Assembly (NCBI GenBank): GCA_902812455.1 | Contig: CADDZH010000054.1 | Location: 1 to 34,120 of the forward strand | Direction of reading: 5' to 3' | DNA: 34,120 nucleotides | From: Chloroflexota bacterium | GTDB lineage: Bacteria; Chloroflexota; Ktedonobacteria; Ktedonobacterales; Ktedonobacteraceae | Part shown: positions 7,136-16,434 of the stretch, one piece after another | Position numbering within the stretch: position 1 is the stretch's first letter | Layout: the number at the start of each line of letters is the position of its first letter | Notes under the pieces: model-generated | What the model saw: only the letters and a program-made list of their open reading frames with translations | The model's database searches: none | What the model was told of the DNA's origin: nothing | Program-made: the position numbers and the translations under genes

Positions 7136-7930
7136 ATGGTGGCTCACCACGAGAGGGACAAGCCCTCTCACTACCATACACGGACGAGGCTACGCGCCAG
7201 CTTCGTGTATGGTACTGGCGACCCTTGCGGTCGCCATGTTCGCGGTCATCATGCTTGTGGTCATCATGCTTGTGCTCGCCATGCTTGCGGTTGTCATGCC
7301 CCGCTACACCTGCAGCCTTACAAGTACATGGGAATAGTTATCGCTGCACTGTGCCTAATTCTTTTCAGCACGTACAGCGCCTCAGCCAATACCGTGCAGA
7401 TCAACGATGCCGCCCACGTCCTCAATGTAGCCCAGGTGAAACCAGAAGCCGCCAATCTGCCAGATCCCATTGCCATCTACACCACCAACGCCTTCGCAGG
7501 CAGCGCCTCAGCCTTTGATCAGCTCGCGCGCAGCCATATCACCAACCCCGTGTTGATCGTCATTGCCATCGACACGGTACATCATCATCTCGCCATTGTT
7601 GGTGGCGCGAGCGTTCCTCTCTCAGACGCTCAATATAGCCAGGCCGTCAACGCCTTCGTCACAACCTATACGAGCAGCCATGGCAACTACACCGGCGCGA
7701 CCATTGCGGCCATTCGCTCCTTGCGCAGTAACCTGGGTGCAGCCCCCGTAGCCCCGGGCAACAATAATCAACCCGGCAGCGGTAACAATTCCTCTTCTCC
7801 GGCTAGCGGCGGACTCCTCACCAGCGCGCCACTCACCCTCTGCTGTCTCGGCTTATTGATCCTGGCCATCGGCGGGGTCATCATCTTTGGCCTCGTACGC
7901 CGCCACTACTCTTCCCCTGGTGGCGGCTGA
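7136..7930 (+). CDS. TPM-domain membrane protein with Cys/His-rich repeat leader
   Basis: Start ATG 7136 is preceded by AGGGGAGA at 7123-7130, giving 264 residues. From N to C: a polar leader (1-29), five in-frame pentapeptide repeats of (A)CGHH type (about 30-54), a hydrophobic signal or membrane segment starting MGIVIAAL at 65, a TPM-like extracytoplasmic domain (about 85-200: ITNPVLIVIAID, LAIVGGASVPLSD), a Gly/Asn/Ser linker, and a C-terminal helix (about 234-255) ending in RR. TPM domains sit outside the membrane and are linked to membrane-protein repair in other bacteria and plants. An alternative start at 7328 would begin directly with the signal segment but has no ribosome site; then 7136-7327 would be a structured leader. 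The 3' end overlaps that of atpC by 25 bp, tail to tail. Confidence 0.75.
   Translation: MVAHHERDKPSHYHTRTRLRASFVYGTGDPCGRHVRGHHACGHHACARHACGCHAPLHLQPYKYMGIVIAALCLILFSTYSASANTVQINDAAHVLNVAQVKPEAANLPDPIAIYTTNAFAGSASAFDQLARSHITNPVLIVIAIDTVHHHLAIVGGASVPLSDAQYSQAVNAFVTTYTSSHGNYTGATIAAIRSLRSNLGAAPVAPGNNNQPGSGNNSSSPASGGLLTSAPLTLCCLGLLILAIGGVIIFGLVRRHYSSPGGG
7151..7214 (+). other. Two strong potential RNA hairpins at the start of the TPM gene
   Basis: GAGAGGG at 7151-7157 pairs with CCCTCTC at 7163-7169 over a 5-nt loop. TACCATACACG at 7172-7182 pairs with CGTGTATGGTA at 7204-7214. Both are perfect. They lie inside the coding frame if the ATG at 7136 is used, or in the leader if translation starts at 7328. 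This density of structure is unusual for coding DNA and makes a regulatory leader plausible. Confidence 0.45.
7217..7297 (+). repeat. 15-bp tandem repeat (five units) next to a GGCGACC/GGTCGCC hairpin core
   Basis: Five 15-nt units start at 7223, 7238, 7253, 7268 and 7283, consensus GCTTGCGGTCATCAT. In frame they read PCGRH, VRGHH, ACGHH, ACARH, ACGCH. The first unit overlaps a hairpin, GGCGACC 7217-7223 and GGTCGCC 7229-7235, whose core is nearly the same as the dispersed palindrome at 23004-23025. Confidence 0.8.
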
Positions 7931-8361
7931 ATGCGTGGCCCGCGTCGCCTGCGCACCAGCTCTGCAACCCGCACACGGGCCATCGCTCGCTCAAGCGCAC
8001 CTTGCAGTTCGGCCCGCTCGGCCTCCGATTGCGCCTGTTCCAGCCGCTCGCGCGCCTGGCGCCGCGCTTCCTCTGCCCGCGCCTGGTCAATCTCCTCAGC
8101 GTGCTCCGCTGTATCTGCCAGCACTGTCACTGTGTTCCGTGAGACTTCCAGGAAACCGCCCGATACGAACAGCGGCTCTTCCGCTCCTCTCAGCTTGATG
8201 TTCAGTGCCCCCGGCTTCAGCGTCGTCAAGAGCGCGGCATGGCCTGGCAAAATACCAAGCCTGCCTTCTGAGCCTGGCGCGCTTACCAGGTCTGCCTCAC
8301 CGTTATACAACTCGCGTTCGGCAGTCACCACTTCAACATGCAAGGTATCGCGTGTTGCCAT
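7906..8361 (-). CDS. atpC: F1Fo ATP synthase subunit epsilon
   Basis: A 151-residue epsilon subunit: N-terminal beta-sandwich (about 1-88, with PGSEGRLGILPGHAALLTTLKPG and FVSGGFLEVSRNTVTVLADTAE) followed by a two-helix C-terminal domain rich in Ala, Glu and Arg. It is part of the central rotor stalk, links gamma to the c ring, and its C-terminal helices can inhibit ATP hydrolysis. It is the last gene of the operon, three bases after the atpD stop. The final 15 residues (RRRRGPRIQPPPGEE) are a polar extension beyond the usual end. Its 3' end overlaps the convergent TPM gene by 25 bp, so no separate terminator fits between them. Confidence 0.96.
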   Translation of the reverse strand: MATRDTLHVEVVTAERELYNGEADLVSAPGSEGRLGILPGHAALLTTLKPGALNIKLRGAEEPLFVSGGFLEVSRNTVTVLADTAEHAEEIDQARAEEARRQARERLEQAQSEAERAELQGALERAMARVRVAELVRRRRGPRIQPPPGEE

Positions 8362-8364
8362 CGT

Positions 8365-9795
<1,431 letters not shown>

Positions 9796-9817
9796 CTATC
9801 CTGTAACCAATCCGGCC

Positions 9818-10714
9818 CTACAAAGCGTTTGCGCCCGCTACCACCTCAAGAATCTGTATGGTGATGCTTTGCTGGCGGGCCTTATTATATGCCAGCGTCA
9901 GGTCTTGAATAAGCTCATTGGCATTATCGGTCGCGTTCTTCATGGCGATCATTTGCGCAGAATAAAAGCTCGCCACCGTTTCCAGCAACGCCTCGTAGAC
10001 CTGCACATCTACATAGCGCGGTAACAAAGCTTCAAAAATGCTCCTGGCATCCGGTTCATAGATATATTCAAGAGTTCTAGCTTTTCGTTCGTTACTCTCC
10101 TCAGTTGGCGGCTGTACGGGCAGGAGCTGCACAGCAACTGGCTGCTGCGTCATTGTGCTGACAAACTTCGCATACACCAGGTACACCAGGTCAACCTCTC
10201 CTTGCAGGAACGATTCCACCGCAACCTCGGCTATCGCCCTCGCATCGCCCAGCGTTGGCCTATCGCCATAATTCACGAACTCTGCCAGCAGGTGTTGCTG
10301 CGTGCGCACAATAAAGTCCCGTCCCTTGCGCCCTACGGCCACAAAGTCTATGCCCGGCAGGTGACCATCCTGCGACAGTCTCTGCTGCTCCTCATGCGCA
10401 GTGAGTATTGCCTGCCGGTTGATATTACTTGGCAGCGCACCGGCAAGCCCGCGATCCGGCGTAATCACGACGAGGCCGATATTGCGCACCGGGCGCTGCC
10501 TGAGCAAAGCAACTCCTTCGCCAATATCCTCGCCCGTCCCACTCGCAAGGCGCGAGACAAGGGCCCGGATTTGCTCAGCATAGGGCCGCGCCTGTTGCAC
10601 GCGCTCCTGCGCCCGCCGCATCTTGCTGCTCGCCACCATCTGCATAGCCTTGGTGATCTGCGCCGTGTTTTTGATGGACCGTATGCGCCTGCGAACCTCT
10701 CGAGTTGATGGCAT
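9818..10714 (-). CDS. atpG: F1Fo ATP synthase subunit gamma
   Basis: A 298-residue rotor-shaft subunit. The N-terminal helix MPSTREVRRRIRSIKNTAQITKAM with the following MVASSKMRRAQ is the conserved long coiled-coil arm inserted into the alpha3beta3 ring, and the C-terminal helix SFYSAQMIAMKNATDNANELI...YNKARQQSITIQI is the other arm. The middle is the Rossmann-like domain (VVITPDRGLAGALPSNINR). Length is close to the bacterial norm of about 285-295. An AGGAGGG site precedes the ATG. It lies 17 bp after atpA and 34 bp before atpD. Confidence 0.98.
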   Translation of the reverse strand: MPSTREVRRRIRSIKNTAQITKAMQMVASSKMRRAQERVQQARPYAEQIRALVSRLASGTGEDIGEGVALLRQRPVRNIGLVVITPDRGLAGALPSNINRQAILTAHEEQQRLSQDGHLPGIDFVAVGRKGRDFIVRTQQHLLAEFVNYGDRPTLGDARAIAEVAVESFLQGEVDLVYLVYAKFVSTMTQQPVAVQLLPVQPPTEESNERKARTLEYIYEPDARSIFEALLPRYVDVQVYEALLETVASFYSAQMIAMKNATDNANELIQDLTLAYNKARQQSITIQILEVVAGANAL

Positions 10715-10731
10715 GGCTTGCCCTCCTGCTG

Positions 10732-12264
10732 CTAGCGCGGCTCCGCCGTTTTCTTGAACTCCTCGATAGCCGCCCTCAACTGCTGCAACAGCTCATCTGA
10801 CATCTTGTTCTTGTTGACCACCGACTGCTCGACTATTGTCTGCCCGATCTCTGGATGGTTCGCATCCATGTAGCGATAGAACGCTGTCTCCCACGCGCTG
10901 ACCTTATCAACCGGTACGTCATCCAGGTAGCCATTTGTTCCAGCAAAGATGATCATCACCTGCTTCTCAACCGGCACCGGCTGGTATTGCGGCTGCTTGA
11001 GAATTTCGGTCAAGCGCTGGCCACGATCAATGCGCGCCCTCGTCGCTTTATCAAGGTCGGAGGAGAACTGCGCAAAGGCCGCCAGCTCGCGGAACTGCGC
11101 CAGGTCGAGGCGTAGCGAACCGGCCACCTGCTTCATGGCTCGCGTCTGCGCGCTACTGCCCACACGTGAGACCGAGAGGCCTACGTTAATAGCCGGGCGA
11201 ATACCGGCATTGAACAGATCGGTCTCAAGGAAGATCTGCCCATCGGTAATCGAGATGACATTGGTCGGGATGTAGGCCGAAATGTCGTTGGCTTTCGTCT
11301 CGATGATCGGGAGCGCCGTCAGCGATCCCCCGCCATAGTCATCATTCATACGAGCCGCCCGCTCTAGCAAGCGCGAGTGCAGGTAGAAGACATCCCCTGG
11401 ATACGCCTCGCGTCCCGGCGGCCTGCGAATAATCAGTGAGATGTTGCGATAAGCCTCGGCATGCTTGGTCAGGTCATCGTAAATGACCAGCGCATCGCGC
11501 CCCTGCTCCATGAACTCTTCACCCATAGCACAGCCGGCATATGGAGCCAGGTACTTCAAGGGAGCCGGTTCAGAAGCGCCCGCCACCACAACAATGGTAT
11601 GCTCCATCGCCCCGAAGCGCTCCAGCGTTTCTATCGTTCGCGCAACAGTCGAGTTCTTCTGGCCAATGGCGACATAGATACAGATCAGGTTTTTGCCCTT
11701 CTGGTTGATGATCGTATCAATCGCAATGGCCGACTTCCCCGTCTGCCGGTCGCCAATGATCAACTCGCGCTGCCCGCGCCCTATAGGGATCATACTGTCG
11801 ATAGCCTTGATACCTGTTTGCACCGGCGTGTCCACGCTCTTGCGCGTAATCACACCGGGGGCTATGCGCTCAACCGGGCGCCTCTTATCGGTCACAATCG
11901 GGCCCCGGTCGTCGATGGGATCACCCAGAGGGTTGACCACGCGCCCGATCAGGGCATCGCCAACGGGTACCGAAACGATGCGGCCCGTGGTTCGCACCTC
12001 GTCCTCTTCTTCAATTTGCGTAAAATCACCCAGGATCGGGCAGCTAACCGTCTCTTCCTCCAGGTTAAACGCCATCCCCATCAAGCCTGTGCGCGGAAAT
12101 TCTACCAGTTCCAGGTACCTTACATCTTGCAACCCGTACACGCGAGCAATACCATCCTGCACTGAGATCACCGTGCCTACGCTCGCTACCTCGGTCTCTC
12201 TCTCACCAAATCCTGCAATATTTTTCTCGATGATGGCACTGATTTCATCAGCCCAAGACGCCAT
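10732..12264 (-). CDS. atpA: F1Fo ATP synthase subunit alpha
   Basis: A 510-residue regulatory nucleotide-binding subunit of F1, normal length. It carries Walker [10 protein letters not shown] at 171-179, [15 protein letters not shown], the family signature [17 protein letters not shown] including the arginine finger, and [25 protein letters not shown]. The N-terminal part ([16 protein letters not shown]) is the usual beta-barrel crown. A strong GAGGAGGAG site precedes the ATG. It sits 15 bp after atpH. There is no visible change of the conserved residues, so an active, canonical subunit is expected. Confidence 0.99.
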   Translation of the reverse strand: MASWADEISAIIEKNIAGFGERETEVASVGTVISVQDGIARVYGLQDVRYLELVEFPRTGLMGMAFNLEEETVSCPILGDFTQIEEEDEVRTTGRIVSVPVGDALIGRVVNPLGDPIDDRGPIVTDKRRPVERIAPGVITRKSVDTPVQTGIKAIDSMIPIGRGQRELIIGDRQTGKSAIAIDTIINQKGKNLICIYVAIGQKNSTVARTIETLERFGAMEHTIVVVAGASEPAPLKYLAPYAGCAMGEEFMEQGRDALVIYDDLTKHAEAYRNISLIIRRPPGREAYPGDVFYLHSRLLERAARMNDDYGGGSLTALPIIETKANDISAYIPTNVISITDGQIFLETDLFNAGIRPAINVGLSVSRVGSSAQTRAMKQVAGSLRLDLAQFRELAAFAQFSSDLDKATRARIDRGQRLTEILKQPQYQPVPVEKQVMIIFAGTNGYLDDVPVDKVSAWETAFYRYMDANHPEIGQTIVEQSVVNKNKMSDELLQQLRAAIEEFKKTAEPR

Positions 12265-12279
12265 CGTTCTCCTCCTCGT

Positions 12280-12948
12280 TTATTGTATGTTACTCGGCTC
12301 CGTCTTCTTCTGCGAATTGTTCGGATTGGGAACCAGTCCCTCCTCGGCAAACCTCTTCTCAATCTCCTCTTCAGTCACAAAATCCTCAACGCCGCTGCTT
12401 GCTGCAGCCTCGGCATTCACCAGCAACTGCCTTCTCAACAGCGACAGGCGCGTGCGAATGCTTCCATCGATCAACTGGTCACCCACGCGCGCTATCACCC
12501 CGCCCAGGATCTCTGGCTGGACCCGTGTCTGCATGATAATGGTCTTACCTGTCCTGCGCTCTAAAGCCTGTTTGATAAGAGCCATCTCCTGATCGTCAAT
12601 CTTCGTCGCCGTTGTCACCTGCGCCACGGCCTGGTTCTTATAATCCATGACGAACCGCTCAAGCTCACGCGCAATAGCTGGCATGACATCGACCAGTTCA
12701 CGCTGCACTACCAGCAATGCAAGGTTGAGCGATGTGGGCAGCACCTTATCCGCCAGCGCCTGGCGTATGGCTGTCTCTTTGCGCTGCGCGGGCACCTTCG
12801 GCTCGCGTAACAGGTAGGCCAGCTTGCGATTCGCAAATATCTGGGCTATCGCCTGAACATCACTCAGCGTGCGATCAAGCGTATCCTGCTTGCGTCCAAT
12901 ATCGAACATGGCCTCTGCGTAGCGACGTGCTATCGCGCCATCAGGCAT
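12280..12948 (-). CDS. atpH: F1Fo ATP synthase subunit delta
   Basis: A 222-residue OSCP-type subunit that joins the peripheral stalk to the top of F1. The N-terminal helical bundle (ARRYAEAMFDIGRKQDTLDR) and the C-terminal part (QAVAQVTTATKIDDQEMALIKQALERRTGKTIIMQTRVQPEILGGVIARVGDQLIDGSIRTRLSLLR) are typical. It is about 40 residues longer than usual because of an acidic then polar tail after LLVNAEAAASSGVEDF, ending NNSQKKTEPSNIQ. The start codon lies inside the end of atpF: ATG overlaps it by 8 bp with AGGGGAG just upstream, so the two are translationally coupled. Confidence 0.96.
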   Translation of the reverse strand: MPDGAIARRYAEAMFDIGRKQDTLDRTLSDVQAIAQIFANRKLAYLLREPKVPAQRKETAIRQALADKVLPTSLNLALLVVQRELVDVMPAIARELERFVMDYKNQAVAQVTTATKIDDQEMALIKQALERRTGKTIIMQTRVQPEILGGVIARVGDQLIDGSIRTRLSLLRRQLLVNAEAAASSGVEDFVTEEEIEKRFAEEGLVPNPNNSQKKTEPSNIQ

Positions 12949-13480
12949 TATCGCTCCCCTGCTGGTTCGCGCTCGTACTCACGAACTCTTCTACCAAACG
13001 CCGGTTGTCGTTATCATCAACCGACCGGCCAATTACCTTGCTCGCCGCATTGATTGAGAGATTCACCACCAGCCGGCTCAGCTCAGCGCGTGCACGCGCC
13101 GCTTCCTGCTGAATCCTCTCAACCTGCTGTCTCCCAATCTGCTCAGCTTGCGTGCGAGCCTCCTCACGAATGCGCTCCGCCTCCGCCTCTGCCGCTTTAG
13201 CAGCTTGCGCAATAGTATCCTGCGCCTGCCTGCGCGCATCTAGCATCACCTGCTCGGCACGCGCTGTCGCCTCCGCCAGGTCGCGCCTGGCCTTCTCAGC
13301 GTTCTCTACACCTTCCCGGATGACGGCCTGCCGCTTGTCAAGCGTCCTCATAATGGCCGGAAATCCCCATCGCCATAGCAGCACGAACACGATCCCAAAG
13401 CTGACAAGCTGAGAGATGAAGGCCAGCAGATTGATACCAAAGCCGCCTAACAGATCGGCAATCACAACTGCTTGCACCAC
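12941..13480 (-). CDS. atpF: F1Fo ATP synthase subunit b
   Basis: A 179-residue peripheral-stalk subunit with one N-terminal membrane helix (about 14-35, INLLAFISQLVSFGIVFVLLW) then a long charged helix rich in Ala, Glu and Arg (KRQAVIREGVENAEKARRDLAEATARAEQV), which forms the right-handed coiled coil of the stator. The GTG start is supported by a perfect AAAGGAGG site eight to nine bases upstream; no ATG fits better. Only one b gene is present, so a homodimer is expected. It overlaps atpH by 8 bp. The 163-bp gap before it, after atpE, shows no gene. Confidence 0.96.
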   Translation of the reverse strand: MVQAVVIADLLGGFGINLLAFISQLVSFGIVFVLLWRWGFPAIMRTLDKRQAVIREGVENAEKARRDLAEATARAEQVMLDARRQAQDTIAQAAKAAEAEAERIREEARTQAEQIGRQQVERIQQEAARARAELSRLVVNLSINAASKVIGRSVDDNDNRRLVEEFVSTSANQQGSDNA

Positions 13481-13643
13481 GATGTGCGCCTCCTTTCTTC
13501 AAAGGGTTCCATACCACCTCTTTTATCTGACACGGGGACGCGGCCTGTCATGTTTCCTCATACATGTAAGCGTTTCTCTTCTCCATGCATTACACCCAGA
13601 GTCTCCACGACATTGCGCGTCCCTGCGCACCGCAAAAGGGGTA

Positions 13644-13928
<285 letters not shown>

Positions 13929-14043
13929 TTAAAACGCTAGAGGGAAAATTACTCTTAACCCTCATAGTGATTCAATTAAATCTATGCAATCGCAGCAAAA
14001 AATATCTGCGAGTAGCATTCCCTGTCACAAAAATATCTGCTAA

Positions 14044-15015
14044 CTAACGGGTTGTGGCCGCCGCCCGTTCCTCCCTCTGCCTCGTTTCTTCCCGCGCCTC
14101 CTCGGGGGTCTCGGACTCGGCATGGTGTGGCGTCGTTGCAATTTCCAGGTAGATCAGCGAGAGCAACGCAAAGACCAGCGCTTGCACAAAAGCCACGAAA
14201 AGCTCGAATGGGATAAAGACGATATCCGCGAAAAGCGGCAGGATGAAGGCAAAGACTGCTAGTACGACGCTACCCGCGAAGATGTTTCCAAAAAGTCGGA
14301 AGGACAGCGAAAGAACGCGCGCAAGCTCATCAATGATCTCCAGGAGACCAACGAAAAATTCGATCACGCCCTGCACTATGCCCATCCCATTGAACCTTAT
14401 AAGCGACCTGAAGAGCGTCCTCACATTGAAGAACCTGCCCAGGTGCTCAAACGGTCCTAGCGTGATGAAACCAAAGACCTGCACCGTGATAATGACGACT
14501 ATCGCCATCGCAAAGTTCAGGTTGAGATCCGTCGTCGCCGGGCGTATCCAGGGAATAAGCTGGTTCGAGAGATTCCCAAAGAGCAAGAAGCCCGCCACGG
14601 GCTGGCAACTGGGGAAAATGCCCAGCACAGGCGCGCAGTTACCAGAGCGCTGAATTTGCTGCACGCCGGTCTGGTTAATCCAGCCAACGGTATCAACGCC
14701 GGGGAAAACGTCCAGTGCGTTAGACACAACAATGAAGAGGAAGAGGGTGGCCACAAGCGGGAAGAACTTTTTCCCCTTCTCCTTTCCCGATACACCTTCC
14801 ACCAGCCCCAAAAGGCTCTCTACCGCCCACTCGACAAAGTTCTGCCATCCTCTCGGAATCAAATCACTCCGGCGACTCCCTAGATAAAAAAACACTACCA
14901 GCACAACAATCGATATCCAGGTGCACAGGAGTGTGTTCGTCACCGAGAACCCGAACGGGGTAGTAAATATGACATCCGGTTGAATTTTTATTTCAAGAAG
15001 TTTCCAGAGCGACAC
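14044..15015 (-). CDS. atpB: F1Fo ATP synthase subunit a
   Basis: A 323-residue integral membrane subunit that provides the proton half-channels beside the c ring. The essential arginine is R240 in SLSFRLFGNIFAGSV, and the following helices (VLAVFAFILPLFADIVFIPFELFVAFVQALVFALL) are typical. The GTG start has AGGAGG seven bases upstream. The soluble loop between helices (about 105-140) contains two cysteines, C127 and C137, that could form a disulphide outside the membrane, and the C-terminus carries an unusual acidic/basic tail of about 30 residues (SETPEEAREETRQREE). It follows the AtpZ/I-like gene by 68 bp. Confidence 0.97.
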   Translation of the reverse strand: MSLWKLLEIKIQPDVIFTTPFGFSVTNTLLCTWISIVVLVVFFYLGSRRSDLIPRGWQNFVEWAVESLLGLVEGVSGKEKGKKFFPLVATLFLFIVVSNALDVFPGVDTVGWINQTGVQQIQRSGNCAPVLGIFPSCQPVAGFLLFGNLSNQLIPWIRPATTDLNLNFAMAIVVIITVQVFGFITLGPFEHLGRFFNVRTLFRSLIRFNGMGIVQGVIEFFVGLLEIIDELARVLSLSFRLFGNIFAGSVVLAVFAFILPLFADIVFIPFELFVAFVQALVFALLSLIYLEIATTPHHAESETPEEAREETRQREERAAATTR

Positions 15016-15083
15016 TCGGCATCCTCCTAATTGGCCGAGCCTGCCTAGATTCGTTTCGTGCTAATGGCTCCGTCTCGTCTATC

Positions 15084-15329
15084 CTATCTCTTAAAAAAGG
15101 GTGCCAGTAAACGGTACGCCCCAAATACTCCTACGACTAGGCCAAGCAGCAGCCCAAGTAATAAGTACAGAGAACCTGCATGTGTGATGCCATCAAGGTA
15201 GTTCCCTACGATGACACCTATCACCATGGGTAACGCTATCACCAAACCAAGCTCTGCCATCAGTGCTAGCGATGCCCAAACAGAGGGCGGCTCGTTCTTT
15301 TTCATCCTTGTAGCCCCATCTGCTCTCAT
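15084..15329 (-). CDS. AtpZ/AtpI-like ATP synthase accessory protein
   Basis: An 81-residue protein with two membrane helices (about 20-44 and 52-75) and the motif GVIVGNYLDGITHAGSLYLLLGLLLG, matching the AtpZ/AtpI family (ATPase_gene1 type) that opens many atp operons and helps assemble the c ring or handle Mg/Ca. Position as first gene of the operon supports this. Two starts are possible: ATG 15329 close downstream of two -10-like boxes, or ATG 15305 (MKKNEPP), which would give 73 residues; neither has a strong ribosome site. Family separation between AtpZ and AtpI is not possible from this sequence alone. Confidence 0.8.
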   Translation of the reverse strand: MRADGATRMKKNEPPSVWASLALMAELGLVIALPMVIGVIVGNYLDGITHAGSLYLLLGLLLGLVVGVFGAYRLLAPFFKR

Positions 15330-15337
15330 CTCTCGTA

Positions 15338-15380
15338 ATTATACCATGTGGATTATAGCACACCGCCTAAAATATATGCA
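15338..15380 (-). promoter_or_regulatory. Probable atp operon promoter region (two TATAAT boxes)
   Basis: On the minus strand perfect TATAAT boxes lie at 15352-15357 and 15338-15343, upstream of the first atp gene. The upstream one has a weak -35-like TGCATA at 15375-15380 with a 17-bp spacer and would give a leader of about 16 nt. The downstream box would place the start of transcription at or beside ATG 15329, so a leaderless transcript is possible. Confidence 0.55.
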
Positions 15381-15399
15381 ACAGCAGATACAATCCGAC

Positions 15400-15428
15400 T
15401 TGACAACGCACAAGTGTTGGGGTATGAT
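15400..15428 (+). promoter_or_regulatory. Promoter of the tRNA-Gln gene
   Basis: Perfect -35 TTGACA at 15400-15405, a 17-bp spacer and TATGAT at 15423-15428. Transcription would begin near 15435, about 17 nt before the tRNA. Confidence 0.85.
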
Positions 15429-15451
15429 ACAACACACGAATGAGAACACCT

Positions 15452-15522
15452 TGGGGTGTCGTTCAATGGTAGGACTGCCGACTCTGGATCGGCCAATTGG
15501 GGTTCGAATCCCTGCACCCCAG
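15452..15522 (+). tRNA. tRNA-Gln (anticodon CTG)
   Basis: The cloverleaf can be folded by eye: acceptor TGGGGTG 15452-15458 with CACCCCA 15515-15521, D arm GTTC/GGAC around AATGGTA, anticodon stem GCCGA/TCGGC with loop CTCTGGA (anticodon CTG at 15484-15486), and T arm with loop TTCGAAT; two G-T pairs lie in the T stem. Discriminator G is 15522. The following bases are CCCA, so an exact CCA end is not encoded. It reads CAG codons. Promoter and terminator lie on either side, making it a one-gene unit. Confidence 0.95.
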
Positions 15523-15530
15523 CCCAGCAC

Positions 15531-15557
15531 GGAGAGGTTACCGGCCTCTCCTTTTTT
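15531..15557 (+). terminator. Intrinsic terminator of the tRNA-Gln gene
   Basis: GGAGAGG 15531-15537 pairs with CCTCTCC 15545-15551 over a 7-nt loop, followed at once by six T (15552-15557). Confidence 0.92.
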
Positions 15558-15597
15558 ATTCCTGCTGCTCTCTTTCTTCCGGGAAATACAATAAACA

Positions 15598-16434
15598 ATG
15601 ACAAAACGCATCACCGTCGGGCATAGCCCCGATACCGATGATCTCTTCATGATCTATGGCCTGGCAACGGGCCAGATCGATAGCAAAGACCTGGCGCTTG
15701 ACTTCGTCGCCCATGATATCGAGACGCTCAATAGGTGGGCGCAGGAGGGCAGGCTCGAGGTAACAGCCATGTCTGCTCACGCCTTTGCCTATACCGGCAA
15801 TCGTTATCGTATCCTTTCGCACGGGGCCAGTATGGGCGAAAACTACGGGCCTATCGTCGTGACGCGCCAGCCCTGCACGCTCGATGAGCTGCGCCACATG
15901 ACCTTTGCCGTTCCGGGTACGCTGACCAGCGGGTTTCTGGTCTTGCGACTCCTGCTTGGCGATATTTCGTACCGGCAGGCACGCTTCAATACCATCCTGG
16001 ATGAAGTTGCTAGCGGACAGGCTGATGCAGGCTTGATCATCTACGAGGGCCAGTTGACCTTTCAGCAGCAGGGGCTGCACCTCGCCGCCGACCTCGGCCA
16101 ATGGTGGCACGAACAGACGCATGGCCTCCCGTTCCCGCTCAGCATCAATGCGATCCGCGCCGACCTCGCTCCTGAACTCGCCCTCACCATCTCGGACTTG
16201 CTGAAGCAGAGCATCCTTTTTGGCCTGGATCACCGCCGCGAAGCGCTGGCCTATGCCTTGCGCAATAACCCATCGCTCGATGTCGATACTGCCGATCGCT
16301 TCATCGATCGCTACGTCAACGCACGTACAATCGATATGGGGCAGGATGGCCGGCGAGCTATTGTTGAGCTGCTCACACGCGGCTACCAGCAGGGTATACT
16401 GCCCGAGGCGGTCAAGGTCACATTCCTGGATTAG
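15598..16434 (+). CDS. MqnD-like protein (1,4-dihydroxy-6-naphthoate synthase family, futalosine menaquinone route)
   Basis: A 278-residue periplasmic-binding-protein-like fold of the VitK2_biosynth family that contains MqnA and MqnD. The N-terminal GHSPDTDDLFMIYGL at 8-22 is the MqnD-type signature (HSPDxDDxFMFYAL). MqnD converts cyclic dehypoxanthine futalosine to 1,4-dihydroxy-6-naphthoate in the menaquinone pathway. One point is odd: the family normally has IHE(G/N) in the region DAGLIIYEGQLTF, with the His proposed as catalytic, but here it is Tyr (Y149). No mqnA, mqnC or mqnE is nearby. It may thus be a paralogue with a changed role. There is no clear ribosome site before the ATG. The stop is directly followed by the ATG of the DA1-like peptidase gene, so the two are one operon. 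Confidence 0.8.
   Translation: MTKRITVGHSPDTDDLFMIYGLATGQIDSKDLALDFVAHDIETLNRWAQEGRLEVTAMSAHAFAYTGNRYRILSHGASMGENYGPIVVTRQPCTLDELRHMTFAVPGTLTSGFLVLRLLLGDISYRQARFNTILDEVASGQADAGLIIYEGQLTFQQQGLHLAADLGQWWHEQTHGLPFPLSINAIRADLAPELALTISDLLKQSILFGLDHRREALAYALRNNPSLDVDTADRFIDRYVNARTIDMGQDGRRAIVELLTRGYQQGILPEAVKVTFLD

Noticed and set aside
7223..7297. CRISPR-like short repeats
   Set aside because: The 15-bp units are directly adjacent without spacers, so this is a tandem repeat and not a CRISPR array.
11461..12165. Open frame of 234 codons on the plus strand
   Set aside because: Antisense to atpA, with no start site or motif.
11693..12592. Open frame of 299 codons on the plus strand
   Set aside because: It lies antisense to atpA and atpH, which are certain. 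High-GC coding DNA often leaves such shadows.
15523..15526. Encoded CCA end of tRNA-Gln
   Set aside because: The bases after the discriminator are CCCA; the acceptor pairing fixes the end at 15522, so CCA is probably added after transcription.
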